Source of the DNA: Sphingomonas vulcanisoli | GTDB taxonomy: Bacteria; Pseudomonadota; Alphaproteobacteria; Sphingomonadales; Sphingomonadaceae | Assembly (NCBI RefSeq): GCF_011761305.1 | Contig: NZ_JAAOZC010000012.1 | Coordinates: 1-64,000 of the forward strand | Length of the DNA: 64,000 bases | Reading direction: 5' to 3' | In this document: positions 35,468 through 45,255 of the stretch, piece after piece | Layout: each line of letters starts with the position of its first letter | How positions within the stretch are numbered: the first letter of the stretch is position 1 | The notes under the pieces: model-generated | What the model was told of the DNA's origin: nothing | Database searches by the model: none | What the model saw: only the letters and a program-made list of their open reading frames with translations | Position numbers and translations under genes: made by a program

Positions 35468-36091
35468 ATGAACGCACCCGCCGGCGAGCAGGCGTTGCAG
35501 CGGGGCGCCGACAAGCGCGGCACGGCGAAGCTGACCCCCATGGCGATGTTCTTTCGGGAATTCCTGCGCCATCCGGTGATGGTCGGCTCGATCATCCCAT
35601 CGTCGAAGAAGCTGATCCGCCACATGCTGTCGCGCTGCGATTGGGCGAACACCAGGCTCTTTGTGGAATATGGCCCGGGCGTCGGCACCTTCGCCGAAGC
35701 GATCCTCGAGCGGCTTGGTCCGGACGGCACCTATCTGGTGATCGACACCAATCGCGAGTTCATCGATTATCTGCGCGATCGCATCCACGATCCGCGCTTC
35801 GTCGCGGTTCACGGATCGGCCGCGGACGTCGTCCAGATCATCAAGGACAATGGCCACACCGAGGCCGACTATGTCCTCTCCGGCCTGCCCTTCTCCACCC
35901 TGCCGCCCGGCGTCGGACCCAAGATCGCGCACGAAACCTATGACGCACTGCGCACGGGCGGTGCCTTCTTAGTCTATCAGTTCAGCCCCAAGTGCCGCGA
36001 TTTCATGGCGCTGGCGTTCGACACGATCGACCACGCCTTCGAACCGGTGAACATTCCCCCGGCCCAGCTCTACTGGGCCTGGAAGGAATAA
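35468..36091 (+). CDS. Class I SAM methyltransferase, phospholipid N-methyltransferase-like
   Basis: A 207-residue methyltransferase. The N-terminus FFREFLRHPVMVGSIIPSSKKLIRHML matches PmtA-like enzymes that convert phosphatidylethanolamine toward phosphatidylcholine. The SAM-binding motif is FVEYGPGVGTFAEAIL and the acidic strand is YLVIDTNREFI. A peripheral membrane role is likely. I chose the ATG at 35468 because it is the first sensible start after GGG-rich sequence. rRNA adenine dimethylase-like enzymes are the main alternative. It converges with gltB. Confidence 0.8.
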   Translation: MNAPAGEQALQRGADKRGTAKLTPMAMFFREFLRHPVMVGSIIPSSKKLIRHMLSRCDWANTRLFVEYGPGVGTFAEAILERLGPDGTYLVIDTNREFIDYLRDRIHDPRFVAVHGSAADVVQIIKDNGHTEADYVLSGLPFSTLPPGVGPKIAHETYDALRTGGAFLVYQFSPKCRDFMALAFDTIDHAFEPVNIPPAQLYWAWKE

Positions 36092-36097
36092 CTTCAA

Positions 36098-36120
36098 ATC
36101 CTCCCCGGCAAGGGGAGGAT
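36098..36120. terminator. Bidirectional hairpin between methyltransferase and gltB
   Basis: ATCCTCCCC (36098-36106) and GGGGAGGAT (36112-36120) form a perfect nine-bp stem between two converging stops. It matches the hairpins at 25605 and 31783. Confidence 0.5.
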
Positions 36121-36124
36121 CGAG

Positions 36125-39100
36125 TCACTCCGCCGCAACCACCTCATCGATCGCATCCGCCGCGTCCTCCAGCGGATGGGGCAGCCGCGAAATCATCTCC
36201 TTCGGCACGATCTGCCAGAACTTGCCCTTCCATCGATCCCAATCGTCAAGGATCGTGTTGGACCATTTGCTGTCCGTCGCCACCGCATGTTCGGCGACCA
36301 GCGCCTTCAGCGTGGCTTCCCAGCGCGCCGATCCGATCCGGTGCCAGCCGATGCTCTCGGGGTTGGCGCGCCCCTCGAACGTGCCATGCTCATCGAGCAC
36401 GAAGGCCATGCCCCCGGTCATGCCAGCGCCGAAATTGTCGCCGATCGCGCCGAGGATCACCGCGGTGCCGCCGGTCATATATTCGCAGCCGTTGGCGCCG
36501 CAGCCTTCCACGACCACGGTCGCGCCCGAATTGCGCACCGCGAACCGCTCCCCCGCCTGCCCCGCCGCGAACAATTTGCCCGAGGTGGCGCCGTAGAGCA
36601 CGGTGTTGCCGATGATCGTGTTGGCCTTGCTCTCCAGCGGGCTGGAGACCATCGGGCGGACAATGATCGTCGCGCCCGAAAGCCCCTTGCCGACATAATC
36701 ATTGGCCTCGCCGAACACCTCGAGCGTCAGCCCCTTGACCGCGAATGCACCGAGCGACTGGCCCGCGCTTCCCCGCAGCCGCACCTGAACATGATTGTCG
36801 GCCAGCGCGCTCATCCCGAAGCGTTCAGTGATCTCGGCTGAGAAGCGCGTGCCGACCGCGCGATGCGTATTCCGCACCGTATAGGTCAGCTGCATCTTCT
36901 CGCGCCGCGCGAACACCGGCGCGGCATCGCGGATCATCTGCGCGTCAAGACTGTCCGGCACATCGTTGCGGAAGGTGCTGAGCATGAAGCGACGATGGTG
37001 ATCGGGCGCATCGACCTTGGCGAGCACGGGATTGAGATCGAGATCGTCCAGATGCTCGGCGCCGCGGCTGACCTGGCGGAGGAGCTCGGTACGGCCGATG
37101 ATCTCGTCGAGGCTCTTCACGCCGAGCCGGGCGAGGATTTCGCGCACCTCCTCCGCGATGAAGGTCATCAGGTTGATCACCTTCTCGGGCGTGCCGACGA
37201 ACTTGGCGCGCAGCGCCTCATCCTGCGTGCAGACGCCGACCGGGCAGGTGTTCGAATGGCACTGGCGGACCATGATGCAGCCCATCGCCACCAGCGAAAG
37301 CGTACCGATGCCATATTCCTCGGCACCGAGGATCGCGGCAATGACGATGTCCCGCCCGGTCTTGAGGCCACCATCAGTGCGCAGCTTGACGCGGTGGCGC
37401 AGGCCATTGAGCGTCAACACCTGATTGACCTCGCTAAGGCCCATTTCCCACGGCGTGCCGGCATATTTGATGCTGGTCTGCGGTGACGCACCCGTGCCGC
37501 CAACATGGCCGGCGATCAAGATGGCATCAGCATGCGCCTTGGCAACGCCCGCCGCGACCGTGCCGATTCCCGCCGACGACACCAGCTTCACGCAGACCCG
37601 TGCGCGCGGATTAATCTGCTTGAGATCGTAAATCAGCTGCGCCAGATCCTCGATCGAATAGATATCGTGGTGCGGCGGCGGCGAGATCAACGTCACGCCC
37701 GGCGTCGAATGGCGCAGCCGCGCGATCATCTCGGTCACCTTGAAGCCGGGCAACTGCCCGCCCTCGCCGGGCTTGGCGCCCTGCGCGACCTTGATCTCCA
37801 GCTCCTCGGCGGATCCCAGATATTCGGCGGTGACGCCGAAGCGGCCGCTCGCGATCTGCTTGATCACCGAATTGGCATTATCGCCGTTGGGATAGGGCGT
37901 GAACCGGATCTTGTCTTCGCCGCCCTCGCCAGAAACCGCCTTGGCGCCGATCCGGTTCATCGCGATCGCCAGCGTTTCGTGCGCTTCCGGCGAGAGCGCG
38001 CCGAGGCTCATGCCGGGCGTCACGAAGCGCTTGCGGATCTCGGTGATCGCTTCGACGCTGTCGATCGGACAGGGCTCTTTGGCCCAGTTGAACTCCATCA
38101 GATCGCGTAGATAGATCGGGGGCAGGTCACGAACGCCGCGCGAGAATTGCAGATACTGGCTGTAGCTGTCGTTGGCGACCGAGGTTTGCAGAAGGTGCAT
38201 CAGCTGCGCGGAATAAGCGTGGCTCTCGCCGTCATGGCGCTGGCGATAGAAGCCGCCGACCGGCAGCACCGCAGGACCGCCCTCGAACGCTTTCTCATGC
38301 CGCAGCCGCGCCGAAAGCTGGAGCGAGGCATAACCCTCGCCCGAAATCTTGGCGGGCATGCCGGGGAAGAGATCGTTGACCAGAGCGCGGGAGAGGCCGA
38401 CCGCCTCGAAATTATAGCCGCCGCGATAGGAGGAGATCACCGCGATCCCCATCTTGCTCATGATCTTGAGCAGACCGTCGTCGATCGCCTTGCGCCACGC
38501 CTTGAAGCAATCGGCGAGGCTCTTGTCGCCGAACAGTCCGCGCGCATGCCGATCGGCGATCGCCGCCTCGGCGAGATAGGCGTTCACCGTCGTCGCGCCG
38601 ACGCCGATCAACACCGCGAAATAATGCGTATCGAGACATTCCGCCGAACGCACGTTGACCGAGGCATAGGAGCGCAGCCCCTTGCGGACGAGGTGGGTAT
38701 GCACCGCCGCCGCCGCCAGCACCATCGCCATCGAAACCCGCTCCGGCCCGACATTCTCGTCGGTCAGGAACAGCTCGCTCTTGCCCTCCCGCACCGCCTG
38801 CTCGGCCTCGCGCCGCACGCGGGTGATCGCCTGGCGCAGCGCATCGGGCGCATCGCTGACCGGATAGGTGCAATCGATCGTGGCGTAGCTGGTGGAGAAA
38901 TGCGCCTGCAGGGTCGCCCAGTCCCGGCTGGTCAGCACGGGACTATCAAGCACCAGCACACCCACTTGCTGCGCTTCGGTATCCAGGATGTTGGCGAGAT
39001 TGCCGAACCGTGTCTTCAGCGACATCACGCGCGTCTCACGCAGACTGTCGATCGGCGGGTTGGTCACCTGGCTGAAATTCTGGCGGAAGAAGTGGCTGAT

Positions 39101-40669
39101 CAGCCGCGGCTTGTCCGAGATGACCGCAAGCGGCGTATCGTCGCCCATCGATCCGATCGCCTCCTTGGCGGTCTCGACCTGAGGCGCCAGGATCAGCTCC
39201 ATGTCCTCCATCGTCTGACCGGCCGCGATCTGGCGGCGGATCAGCTCGGCGCGTGTCCATGCCGGCGGCGCGGCCTCGGGCGGCACTGGCAGATCGGCCA
39301 TCAAGCGGAAGCCCTTGATCCAGTCGCTGTACGGCGCTTCGGCGGCGATCCGATCCTTGATCGCGGCGTCGTCGTAGAATTTGCCCTCTTCCAGATCGAT
39401 CGCGACCATCTGGCCCGGGCCCATCCGCCCCTTCGCCACCGCGGAGCTTTCGGGCACGATGACCATGCCCGCTTCGGAGCCGACGATCAGCAGATTGTCC
39501 GCGGTGCGCAGCGTCCTGAGTGGGCGCAAGGCATTGCGGTCGACGCCCGCCACCACCCAGCGGCCATCGGTCATCGCCAGCGCCGCGGGCCCGTCCCACG
39601 GCTCCATCACGCTTGCGAAATAATTGTACATGTCCTCCACCGGCTGGGGCAGATCGGAGCCCGCCCAGGCTTCGGGCACCAGCATCAGCTTGGCGGTCGG
39701 CGCGTCGCGGCCCGAACGGCAGATCGTCTCGAACACCGCATCCAATGCGGCGGTATCGGAGGCGCCGGCGGGGATCAGCGGCTTGATATCTTCCGAGTGC
39801 GATCCGAAGGCCAGCGAGGCCATCTTGATCTCGTGGCTCTTCATCCAATTCTTGTTGCCGCGGATCGTATTGATCTCGCCGTTGTGCGCGAGGCAGCGGA
39901 ACGGCTGCGCCAGCCACCATTGCGGGAAGGTGTTGGTGGAATAGCGCTGGTGAAAGATCGCGACGCGGCTGACGAACCGCTCGTCGCGCAGATCGGGATA
40001 GAAGACCGAAAGCTCGGCCGCGAGGAACAGTCCCTTGTAGATCACCGACCGGGTGCTGAGCGAGCAGATGTAGCAGCCCTGAATCTGCGCCTCGATCAAA
40101 GATTTCTCGATCCGCCGGCGGACGAGATAGAGCTTTTTCTCGAACTCGGCCTCGCTCTCCTCATCGGGCATCGGGCCGGCGATCATGATCTGCTCGATCT
40201 CGGGCCGGGTCAGCATTGCCTTATCGCCGATGCACGAGACATCGACGGGCACCTGCCGCCAGCCATAGATGGTGTAGCCGAAATCGATGATCTCGCTCTC
40301 GATGATCGTCCGGCAACTCTCCTGCGCGCCGAGATCGGTGCGCGGCAGGAAAATCATGCCGACCGCGAGGCGATTGCCGCGCGGACGATGCCCGGCGGCC
40401 TCGATCGCATCATCGAAGAAGGCGGCGGGAATATCGAGATGGATGCCTGCGCCGTCGCCGGTCTTGCCATCGGCATCGACCGCGCCGCGATGCCACACCG
40501 CCTTCAGCGCATCGACCGCCGCCGTGACGACACGCCGCGAGGCTTTGCCGTCGGTCGCGGCGACAAGGCCGACGCCGCAGGCATCGCCCTCCATATCGGG
40601 GCGATACATGCCCTCGTCGGCGATACGCGCGCGCTCGGCGTCGGAGGCGAGGAAAGGAACGTGGGTCAT
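36125..40669 (-). CDS. gltB: Glutamate synthase large subunit
   Basis: A 1514-residue subunit of NADPH-glutamate synthase, which makes two glutamates from glutamine and 2-oxoglutarate. Cys31 in GDACGVG becomes the N-terminal nucleophile after pro-peptide cleavage. The order is the glutaminase domain (31-~430), a central domain, the FMN-binding synthase domain with the 3Fe-4S ligands CIMVRQCHSNTCPVGVC, and a C-terminal GXGXG beta-helix. I chose the ATG at 40669 because it places Cys31 correctly. It is last in an operon read gltD, DUF2059 gene, small secreted gene, gltB. Confidence 0.95.
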   Translation of the reverse strand: MTHVPFLASDAERARIADEGMYRPDMEGDACGVGLVAATDGKASRRVVTAAVDALKAVWHRGAVDADGKTGDGAGIHLDIPAAFFDDAIEAAGHRPRGNRLAVGMIFLPRTDLGAQESCRTIIESEIIDFGYTIYGWRQVPVDVSCIGDKAMLTRPEIEQIMIAGPMPDEESEAEFEKKLYLVRRRIEKSLIEAQIQGCYICSLSTRSVIYKGLFLAAELSVFYPDLRDERFVSRVAIFHQRYSTNTFPQWWLAQPFRCLAHNGEINTIRGNKNWMKSHEIKMASLAFGSHSEDIKPLIPAGASDTAALDAVFETICRSGRDAPTAKLMLVPEAWAGSDLPQPVEDMYNYFASVMEPWDGPAALAMTDGRWVVAGVDRNALRPLRTLRTADNLLIVGSEAGMVIVPESSAVAKGRMGPGQMVAIDLEEGKFYDDAAIKDRIAAEAPYSDWIKGFRLMADLPVPPEAAPPAWTRAELIRRQIAAGQTMEDMELILAPQVETAKEAIGSMGDDTPLAVISDKPRLISHFFRQNFSQVTNPPIDSLRETRVMSLKTRFGNLANILDTEAQQVGVLVLDSPVLTSRDWATLQAHFSTSYATIDCTYPVSDAPDALRQAITRVRREAEQAVREGKSELFLTDENVGPERVSMAMVLAAAAVHTHLVRKGLRSYASVNVRSAECLDTHYFAVLIGVGATTVNAYLAEAAIADRHARGLFGDKSLADCFKAWRKAIDDGLLKIMSKMGIAVISSYRGGYNFEAVGLSRALVNDLFPGMPAKISGEGYASLQLSARLRHEKAFEGGPAVLPVGGFYRQRHDGESHAYSAQLMHLLQTSVANDSYSQYLQFSRGVRDLPPIYLRDLMEFNWAKEPCPIDSVEAITEIRKRFVTPGMSLGALSPEAHETLAIAMNRIGAKAVSGEGGEDKIRFTPYPNGDNANSVIKQIASGRFGVTAEYLGSAEELEIKVAQGAKPGEGGQLPGFKVTEMIARLRHSTPGVTLISPPPHHDIYSIEDLAQLIYDLKQINPRARVCVKLVSSAGIGTVAAGVAKAHADAILIAGHVGGTGASPQTSIKYAGTPWEMGLSEVNQVLTLNGLRHRVKLRTDGGLKTGRDIVIAAILGAEEYGIGTLSLVAMGCIMVRQCHSNTCPVGVCTQDEALRAKFVGTPEKVINLMTFIAEEVREILARLGVKSLDEIIGRTELLRQVSRGAEHLDDLDLNPVLAKVDAPDHHRRFMLSTFRNDVPDSLDAQMIRDAAPVFARREKMQLTYTVRNTHRAVGTRFSAEITERFGMSALADNHVQVRLRGSAGQSLGAFAVKGLTLEVFGEANDYVGKGLSGATIIVRPMVSSPLESKANTIIGNTVLYGATSGKLFAAGQAGERFAVRNSGATVVVEGCGANGCEYMTGGTAVILGAIGDNFGAGMTGGMAFVLDEHGTFEGRANPESIGWHRIGSARWEATLKALVAEHAVATDSKWSNTILDDWDRWKGKFWQIVPKEMISRLPHPLEDAADAIDEVVAAE

Positions 40670-40674
40670 AAGGC

Positions 40675-41106
40675 TCAGACCTTCCGCAAAGGAGCGGTAT
40701 GGGGAGAGAAAAGAAAGCGGACGCTGCCCGGCGGCAAGCTCCGGCCGACGATGACGCTGACCGACCAAAACTCGTTTTCGGGCAAGATGAACGGCTCGCC
40801 GGGCGGAAGTGCGAGCAGAGCGTTGCGCAACTCCTCGGGCAACTTGTCGGCGACGATACGGACGTGCGTCCGCGTGAAGGCAACGCCGAGGTCGGTCAGC
40901 GTCTTGATCGCCGCATCCAAAGAATGCGCCGGCTCAAGCGCCTTCATCTTCTCCTCTGGCACGTCGCGCGCCACGCGCAGTTGATCGAGATCCCAAATCT
41001 CGCCGCTGGGCGTGCTGGGAGCCGCCGGTGCGGTCGGCGTCTGTGCGAGCGCGGGTGTAACCAGACCGAGGGCGCAAGCAGCAGCGATGGCAAAAGCTCG
41101 CATCAT
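40675..41106 (-). CDS. Secreted hypothetical protein in the glt operon
   Basis: A 143-residue protein with a signal peptide (MMRAFAIAAACALGLVTPALA). The mature part includes ALPPGEPFILPENEFWSVSVIVGR, which resembles the C-terminal loop of parvulin-type isomerase relatives but is too short for that domain. It is unrecognised otherwise. Its start overlaps the DUF2059 stop (ATGA) and it ends five bases before gltB, so it is part of the glt operon. Periplasmic location is expected. Confidence 0.75.
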   Translation of the reverse strand: MMRAFAIAAACALGLVTPALAQTPTAPAAPSTPSGEIWDLDQLRVARDVPEEKMKALEPAHSLDAAIKTLTDLGVAFTRTHVRIVADKLPEELRNALLALPPGEPFILPENEFWSVSVIVGRSLPPGSVRFLFSPHTAPLRKV

Positions 41107-41816
41107 TTGGTTGCCTTGGCCTTGAGCTTATCGGGCGTCGTGTCGAGCAACGCGGCCAGCTTGGCGCGATCCGCATCGGTCAGATCCGCGAGCGTCTTGG
41201 GCTTGGGCAGTGCAGCGGTGTCCGTCGCAATCTGTTTTGAAATCGTCATCATGCGCTGGACGACTTGGCGGGTTAGCTCGCGCATCTGCTGTTGCATGCT
41301 TGGGTCATTGAGCATTGCGAGCTGCTGAGAGGCAAAACTTCGCCCGGTGGGCGTCGTGAAGAAAGCATCGATCTCCTGAAGTTGTGCCAGCGAAAAATGA
41401 TCCGCATAAACCTGCGCCATCGCCTCACGCATCGATGGTTCATGCTGGGCCATGATCTCGGCCATCGCATCCTTCCCGATCTCGACCGCGATTTTCAGCC
41501 GCTGCTCAACAGCCGGATCGACGATCATTGTCGCGGTATGCAACTTTCCCGGGGGTAATTTGGCGATTTCGTCGTTCGAGATGCCGGCAGAGCTGAGCAT
41601 CAGCCTCAGCGGCAGATCCATTATCTGGCTCGTCACGCTGTTGGTCATCGCAGCCGATGAAGAAGCCAGGCTCCGCTTATAGAAATCAGGCGGGACAAGC
41701 TTCTGCGCGAGTGCGCGCGCCGCGACGAGCCGCGCGGGATCGACCGCTGCGGGCGCAGGAGCCTGAGCGAAAAGCGGCGCGGCGATCAGCGCCAGTGCGA
41801 TCAGCAATCCGCGCAT
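41103..41816 (-). CDS. DUF2059 domain-containing secreted protein
   Basis: A 237-residue secreted protein. A signal peptide (MRGLLIALALIAAPLFAQA) ends near residue 19. A DUF2059-like helical region lies in the second half (MREAMAQVYADHFSLAQLQEIDAFFTTPTGRSFASQQ). The C-terminus is lysine-rich. It shares one base with gltD's stop (TGATG) and four with the next gene. Its role in an operon for glutamate synthase is not understood. Confidence 0.8.
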   Translation of the reverse strand: MRGLLIALALIAAPLFAQAPAPAAVDPARLVAARALAQKLVPPDFYKRSLASSSAAMTNSVTSQIMDLPLRLMLSSAGISNDEIAKLPPGKLHTATMIVDPAVEQRLKIAVEIGKDAMAEIMAQHEPSMREAMAQVYADHFSLAQLQEIDAFFTTPTGRSFASQQLAMLNDPSMQQQMRELTRQVVQRMMTISKQIATDTAALPKPKTLADLTDADRAKLAALLDTTPDKLKAKATK

Positions 41817-43249
41817 CAAGCCGCCTCCAGCAGCTTTGTCGCAGCCTTCGCCTTGAGATAAGCATGCATCCGCTCGGCCAGATCGCGACCATCGCGTACC
41901 GCCCACACCACCAGGCTGGCGCCACGGACGATGTCGCCCGCCGCGAACACGCCGTCGAGGCTGGTCATCATCGTCTTGTGATCGACGCGGAGCGTGCCCC
42001 AGCGCGTCACCGCCAGATCGGGCGATCCGAACAGGCGCGGCAGGTCTTCGGCATCGAAGCCCAGCGCCTTGATGACGAGATCGGCGTCGATCCGCTCGCC
42101 CATGCCGGGATCGACTTCAGGGGTGCGGCGGCCGCTGGGATCGGGCGCACCCAGCCGCATCCGGCTGACCTGCACGCCGGAGACGGTGCCGCCGGTATCG
42201 TGGAACGCTTCGGGCGCGGAAAGCCAGACGAACTCGACGCCCTCCTCCTCGGCATTCTTCACTTCGCGCTGGCTGCCCGGCATGTTGGCCTTGTCGCGCC
42301 GGTAGAGGCAGCGGACCGAGGCCGCGCCCTGGCGGATCGCGGTGCGCACGCAATCCATCGCGGTATCGCCGCCGCCGACCACGACCACACGCTTGCCGAG
42401 CGCATTGAGGCTGCCGTCGTCCCACGCCGGAACGGCATCGCCGAAGCCCTTGCGGTTGGATGCGGTGAGATAGTCGAGCGCCTCGATCACGCCGTCCGCA
42501 CCGACACCGGGCGCCTTGATCGCGCGCGGCTTGTAGACGCCGGTGGCAATAACGATCGCATCATGGCGTGCGCGCAGCTCATCAAGCGTCGCGTCGCGGC
42601 CGACCTCGAAGCTCTGGTGGAAGACGATGCCGCCCTGCGCCAGCCGATCGACCCGGCGCATCACCACCGGCTTTTCCAGCTTGAAGCCGGGAATGCCGTA
42701 GGTCAGCAGCCCGCCCGCGCGATCGTGGCGATCATAGACGTGGACCTCGTAACCCTGGACGCGCAGCAGCTCGGCGACCGTCAGCCCCGCCGGCCCCGCG
42801 CCGATCACGCCGATCGATTGGCCGCGATCGGGGCCGGGCGCGAGCGGTTCGACCCAGCCCTTTTCCCAGGCGGTATCGGTGATGAATTTCTCGACCGATC
42901 CGATCGTCACCGCGCCGTGGCCGGAGAATTCGATGACGCAATTGCCCTCGCACAGCCGATCCTGCGGACAGATGCGGCCGCAGATCTCGGGCATCGTCGA
43001 GGTTGCGTTGCTCAGCTCATAAGCCTCGCGCAGCCGCCCCTCGGCGGTCAGCCTCAGCCAGTCGGGAATATGATTGTGGAGCGGGCAGTGCGTCGAGCAA
43101 TAGGGCACGCCGCATTGCGAGCAACGCGAACTCTGCTCTTCGGCGGTCTCCACTACGAAGCTCGTTGAGATCTCCGCGAAATCAGCGGCGCGGTCGCCCG
43201 CTGCGCGCTTTTCGGGATAATCCTGACCGACCTTGGTGAATTGCAGCAT
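41816..43249 (-). CDS. gltD: Glutamate synthase small subunit
   Basis: A 477-residue NADPH-oxidising subunit that passes electrons to GltB. N-terminal 4Fe-4S cysteines appear in CSQCGVPYCSTHCPLHN and CPQDRLCEGNC. The FAD-binding motif is GAGPAGL and the NADPH motif is GGGDTAMDC. It is the promoter-proximal gene of the operon. Confidence 0.95.
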   Translation of the reverse strand: MLQFTKVGQDYPEKRAAGDRAADFAEISTSFVVETAEEQSSRCSQCGVPYCSTHCPLHNHIPDWLRLTAEGRLREAYELSNATSTMPEICGRICPQDRLCEGNCVIEFSGHGAVTIGSVEKFITDTAWEKGWVEPLAPGPDRGQSIGVIGAGPAGLTVAELLRVQGYEVHVYDRHDRAGGLLTYGIPGFKLEKPVVMRRVDRLAQGGIVFHQSFEVGRDATLDELRARHDAIVIATGVYKPRAIKAPGVGADGVIEALDYLTASNRKGFGDAVPAWDDGSLNALGKRVVVVGGGDTAMDCVRTAIRQGAASVRCLYRRDKANMPGSQREVKNAEEEGVEFVWLSAPEAFHDTGGTVSGVQVSRMRLGAPDPSGRRTPEVDPGMGERIDADLVIKALGFDAEDLPRLFGSPDLAVTRWGTLRVDHKTMMTSLDGVFAAGDIVRGASLVVWAVRDGRDLAERMHAYLKAKAATKLLEAA

Positions 43250-43397
43250 GAAAGCCCTCCGCGAGCTTCATGGCCTTATCCACAGACGAAGTCGATAGGA
43301 TGGGTAAGCACAACTGTCCTATATTGAGGGACTTATCTGCACTTTCCTGGAATTTTAGGCTTCAGACAAATCTAGTGTGTCCGTTTCGGTACTATTA

Positions 43398-44198
43398 TCA
43401 TTTCCACAGCCAGATCAATGCCGCCGCGCCTGCACCGATTCGATACCAGGCGAACGGCGTAAAACCGTGCTTTGACACAAACGGCACGAACACCCGCACC
43501 ACCGCCAAGGCCACCACAAACGCGACCACGAACCCGATGCCAATTGTTCCCCAGCCGACAGTGCCGTGGCCGATCTCATGCCAATTGCTCTTGAGCTCGA
43601 TCAGTGTCGCGCCGAGCATCGTCGGAATGGCGAGGAAGAAGCTGAACTCCGCCGCTGTGCGCCGCTCGACGCCCAATGACAAAGCGCCCATGATCGTCGC
43701 GCCCGATCGGCTGACGCCCGGGATCATCGCCAGGCATTGGACGATGCCGATGCCGACGGTCGTCCGCACCGGTATATCGGCGACGCCGGAAACCCGCGCC
43801 GCCTTGACCAGCCGCTCGATGATGATGATCGCGACGCCGCCCACGATCAGCGCCACCGCGACAATGTCCGGCCGGCTGAGCAGAGCCTCGATCTTCTTGT
43901 GCAGCGCCAGCCCGATCACCGCAGCCGGGACAAAGGCGACGAGCAGATTGCGCACGAAGCGGATCGATGTCGCATCCCGCCGCAGCAACCCGTGAAACAC
44001 CGCCCAGAAAGTGCGCCAGTAGAGCACGACGATCGCCAGGATCGCGCCCAATTGGATGACGATGTTGAACACCTTCCACTTCTCATCGTCATAGCCGAGC
44101 AGCGCGCCTGCGAGGATGAGGTGGCCGGTCGAGGAGACGGGCAGGAATTCGGTGACGCCCTCGACGATGCCGAGGATGATCGGCTGGAGGATGCTCAT
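43398..44198 (-). CDS. uppP: Undecaprenyl-diphosphatase UppP/BacA
   Basis: A 266-residue inner-membrane enzyme that dephosphorylates undecaprenyl diphosphate to recycle the peptidoglycan carrier; extra copies confer bacitracin tolerance. The signature GIVEGVTEFLPVSSTGHL (start) and PGVSRSGATI (about residue 165) are both intact. Several transmembrane helices follow. The start overlaps the upstream NDUFA9-like gene stop (ATGA), so the two are coupled. Confidence 0.94.
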   Translation of the reverse strand: MSILQPIILGIVEGVTEFLPVSSTGHLILAGALLGYDDEKWKVFNIVIQLGAILAIVVLYWRTFWAVFHGLLRRDATSIRFVRNLLVAFVPAAVIGLALHKKIEALLSRPDIVAVALIVGGVAIIIIERLVKAARVSGVADIPVRTTVGIGIVQCLAMIPGVSRSGATIMGALSLGVERRTAAEFSFFLAIPTMLGATLIELKSNWHEIGHGTVGWGTIGIGFVVAFVVALAVVRVFVPFVSKHGFTPFAWYRIGAGAAALIWLWK

Positions 44199-45130
44199 GC
44201 AGCGGTCGTAAGGCTGAAGCGGCCTTCGCGGCGGAAGCGCACCAGCCATGCCGGCGCCATTGCCTCCAGCGGGCGGGGCGCGATACCGAACGCATCGAAC
44301 CCCGCAGCGCCCGGCGCCACGACATTATCGTTCTGCAGCATCAGCCACTGGTCCCACGTCATCGGCGCGCCGGGCAGGCGGCCGCCGAACCGAGCCATCG
44401 CGCGCGCCACCGGATCCGGCACGGACAGGAATCGCGGCGTTGCCCCGATCGCCTGCGCGATCCAGGCATTGAGCGCCGCCATGCTGATCGGCTCGGGCCC
44501 GCCGAGTTCATAGGTCTTGCCCGCGTGCGCTTTGGGATCGAGCGCCGCCAGCGCGATGGCTTGCGCCAGATCGCCGACCCAGACGGGCTGAAACCGCACG
44601 GTCGGTCGAATGATCGGTGCCACGGGCAGCTTGGAGATCAGCCCCGCGAAACGGTTCACGAAATTGTCTTCCGGCCCGAACACAATCGAAGGCCGGATGA
44701 CCGTCGCGCCCGGGAAAGCGCCCTGCACCGCCTGCTCGCCCAGCCCCTTGCTCCGCCCATAGGCCGATTCGGCCAGCGGATCGGCGCCGATCGCCGAAAT
44801 CTGGACCAACGCCGCCGCGCCCGCCGTGCGCGCGGCCTCCGCGACATTCTTCGCGCCCTCGATATGCACCTTGTCGAAATCGCCCGCGAGGATGCCGACG
44901 AGATTGATCACGCTTGTCGCGCCCGCCACTGCTTTGGCCACGCTTTCCGGCTTGGTAACGTCCGCCGCGATGAATTGGGTCTGTCCCAGCCCGCCCAGCG
45001 GCTTCACGAACCAGGCGTCGCGCGGATCGCGCTCGGCCACGCGCAGCCGCGCACCCGCCTTCAGCACCTCCTGCGCGACATAGCGGCCGAGAAAGCCGCC
45101 GCCGCCGAACACCGTCACCACCTGGTCCAT
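44195..45130 (-). CDS. Complex I NDUFA9 subunit family / NAD(P)H-binding protein
   Basis: A 311-residue atypical short-chain dehydrogenase of the NDUFA9 family found beside uppP in many alphaproteobacteria. The nucleotide motif is GGGGFLGRYV, and the YGRSKGLGE stretch marks the active-site region. In mitochondria the family is an accessory part of complex I; a bacterial role is not settled. The start at 45130 fits the family and overlaps uppP at its other end. A second NDUFA9-like protein sits at 14506-15414. Confidence 0.85.
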   Translation of the reverse strand: MDQVVTVFGGGGFLGRYVAQEVLKAGARLRVAERDPRDAWFVKPLGGLGQTQFIAADVTKPESVAKAVAGATSVINLVGILAGDFDKVHIEGAKNVAEAARTAGAAALVQISAIGADPLAESAYGRSKGLGEQAVQGAFPGATVIRPSIVFGPEDNFVNRFAGLISKLPVAPIIRPTVRFQPVWVGDLAQAIALAALDPKAHAGKTYELGGPEPISMAALNAWIAQAIGATPRFLSVPDPVARAMARFGGRLPGAPMTWDQWLMLQNDNVVAPGAAGFDAFGIAPRPLEAMAPAWLVRFRREGRFSLTTAA

Positions 45131-45255
45131 CGCGCTTGCTATCCTCGGGCCTGTACCGCGGTGCGGTCCATGCCTTCGGCGGCACGCCCGCGCAAGCCGC
45201 CGCATTCGGTTGACAAGCGACAAGCCCCCCGCCTAGAGGCCGCGCCCTACCCCGT

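Noticed and set aside
38147-40984. A 945-codon open frame on the plus strand opposite gltB
   Set aside because: It is antisense to a clear gltB with intact catalytic and cluster motifs. GC-rich coding DNA commonly gives such long mirror frames, and it has no recognisable domains.
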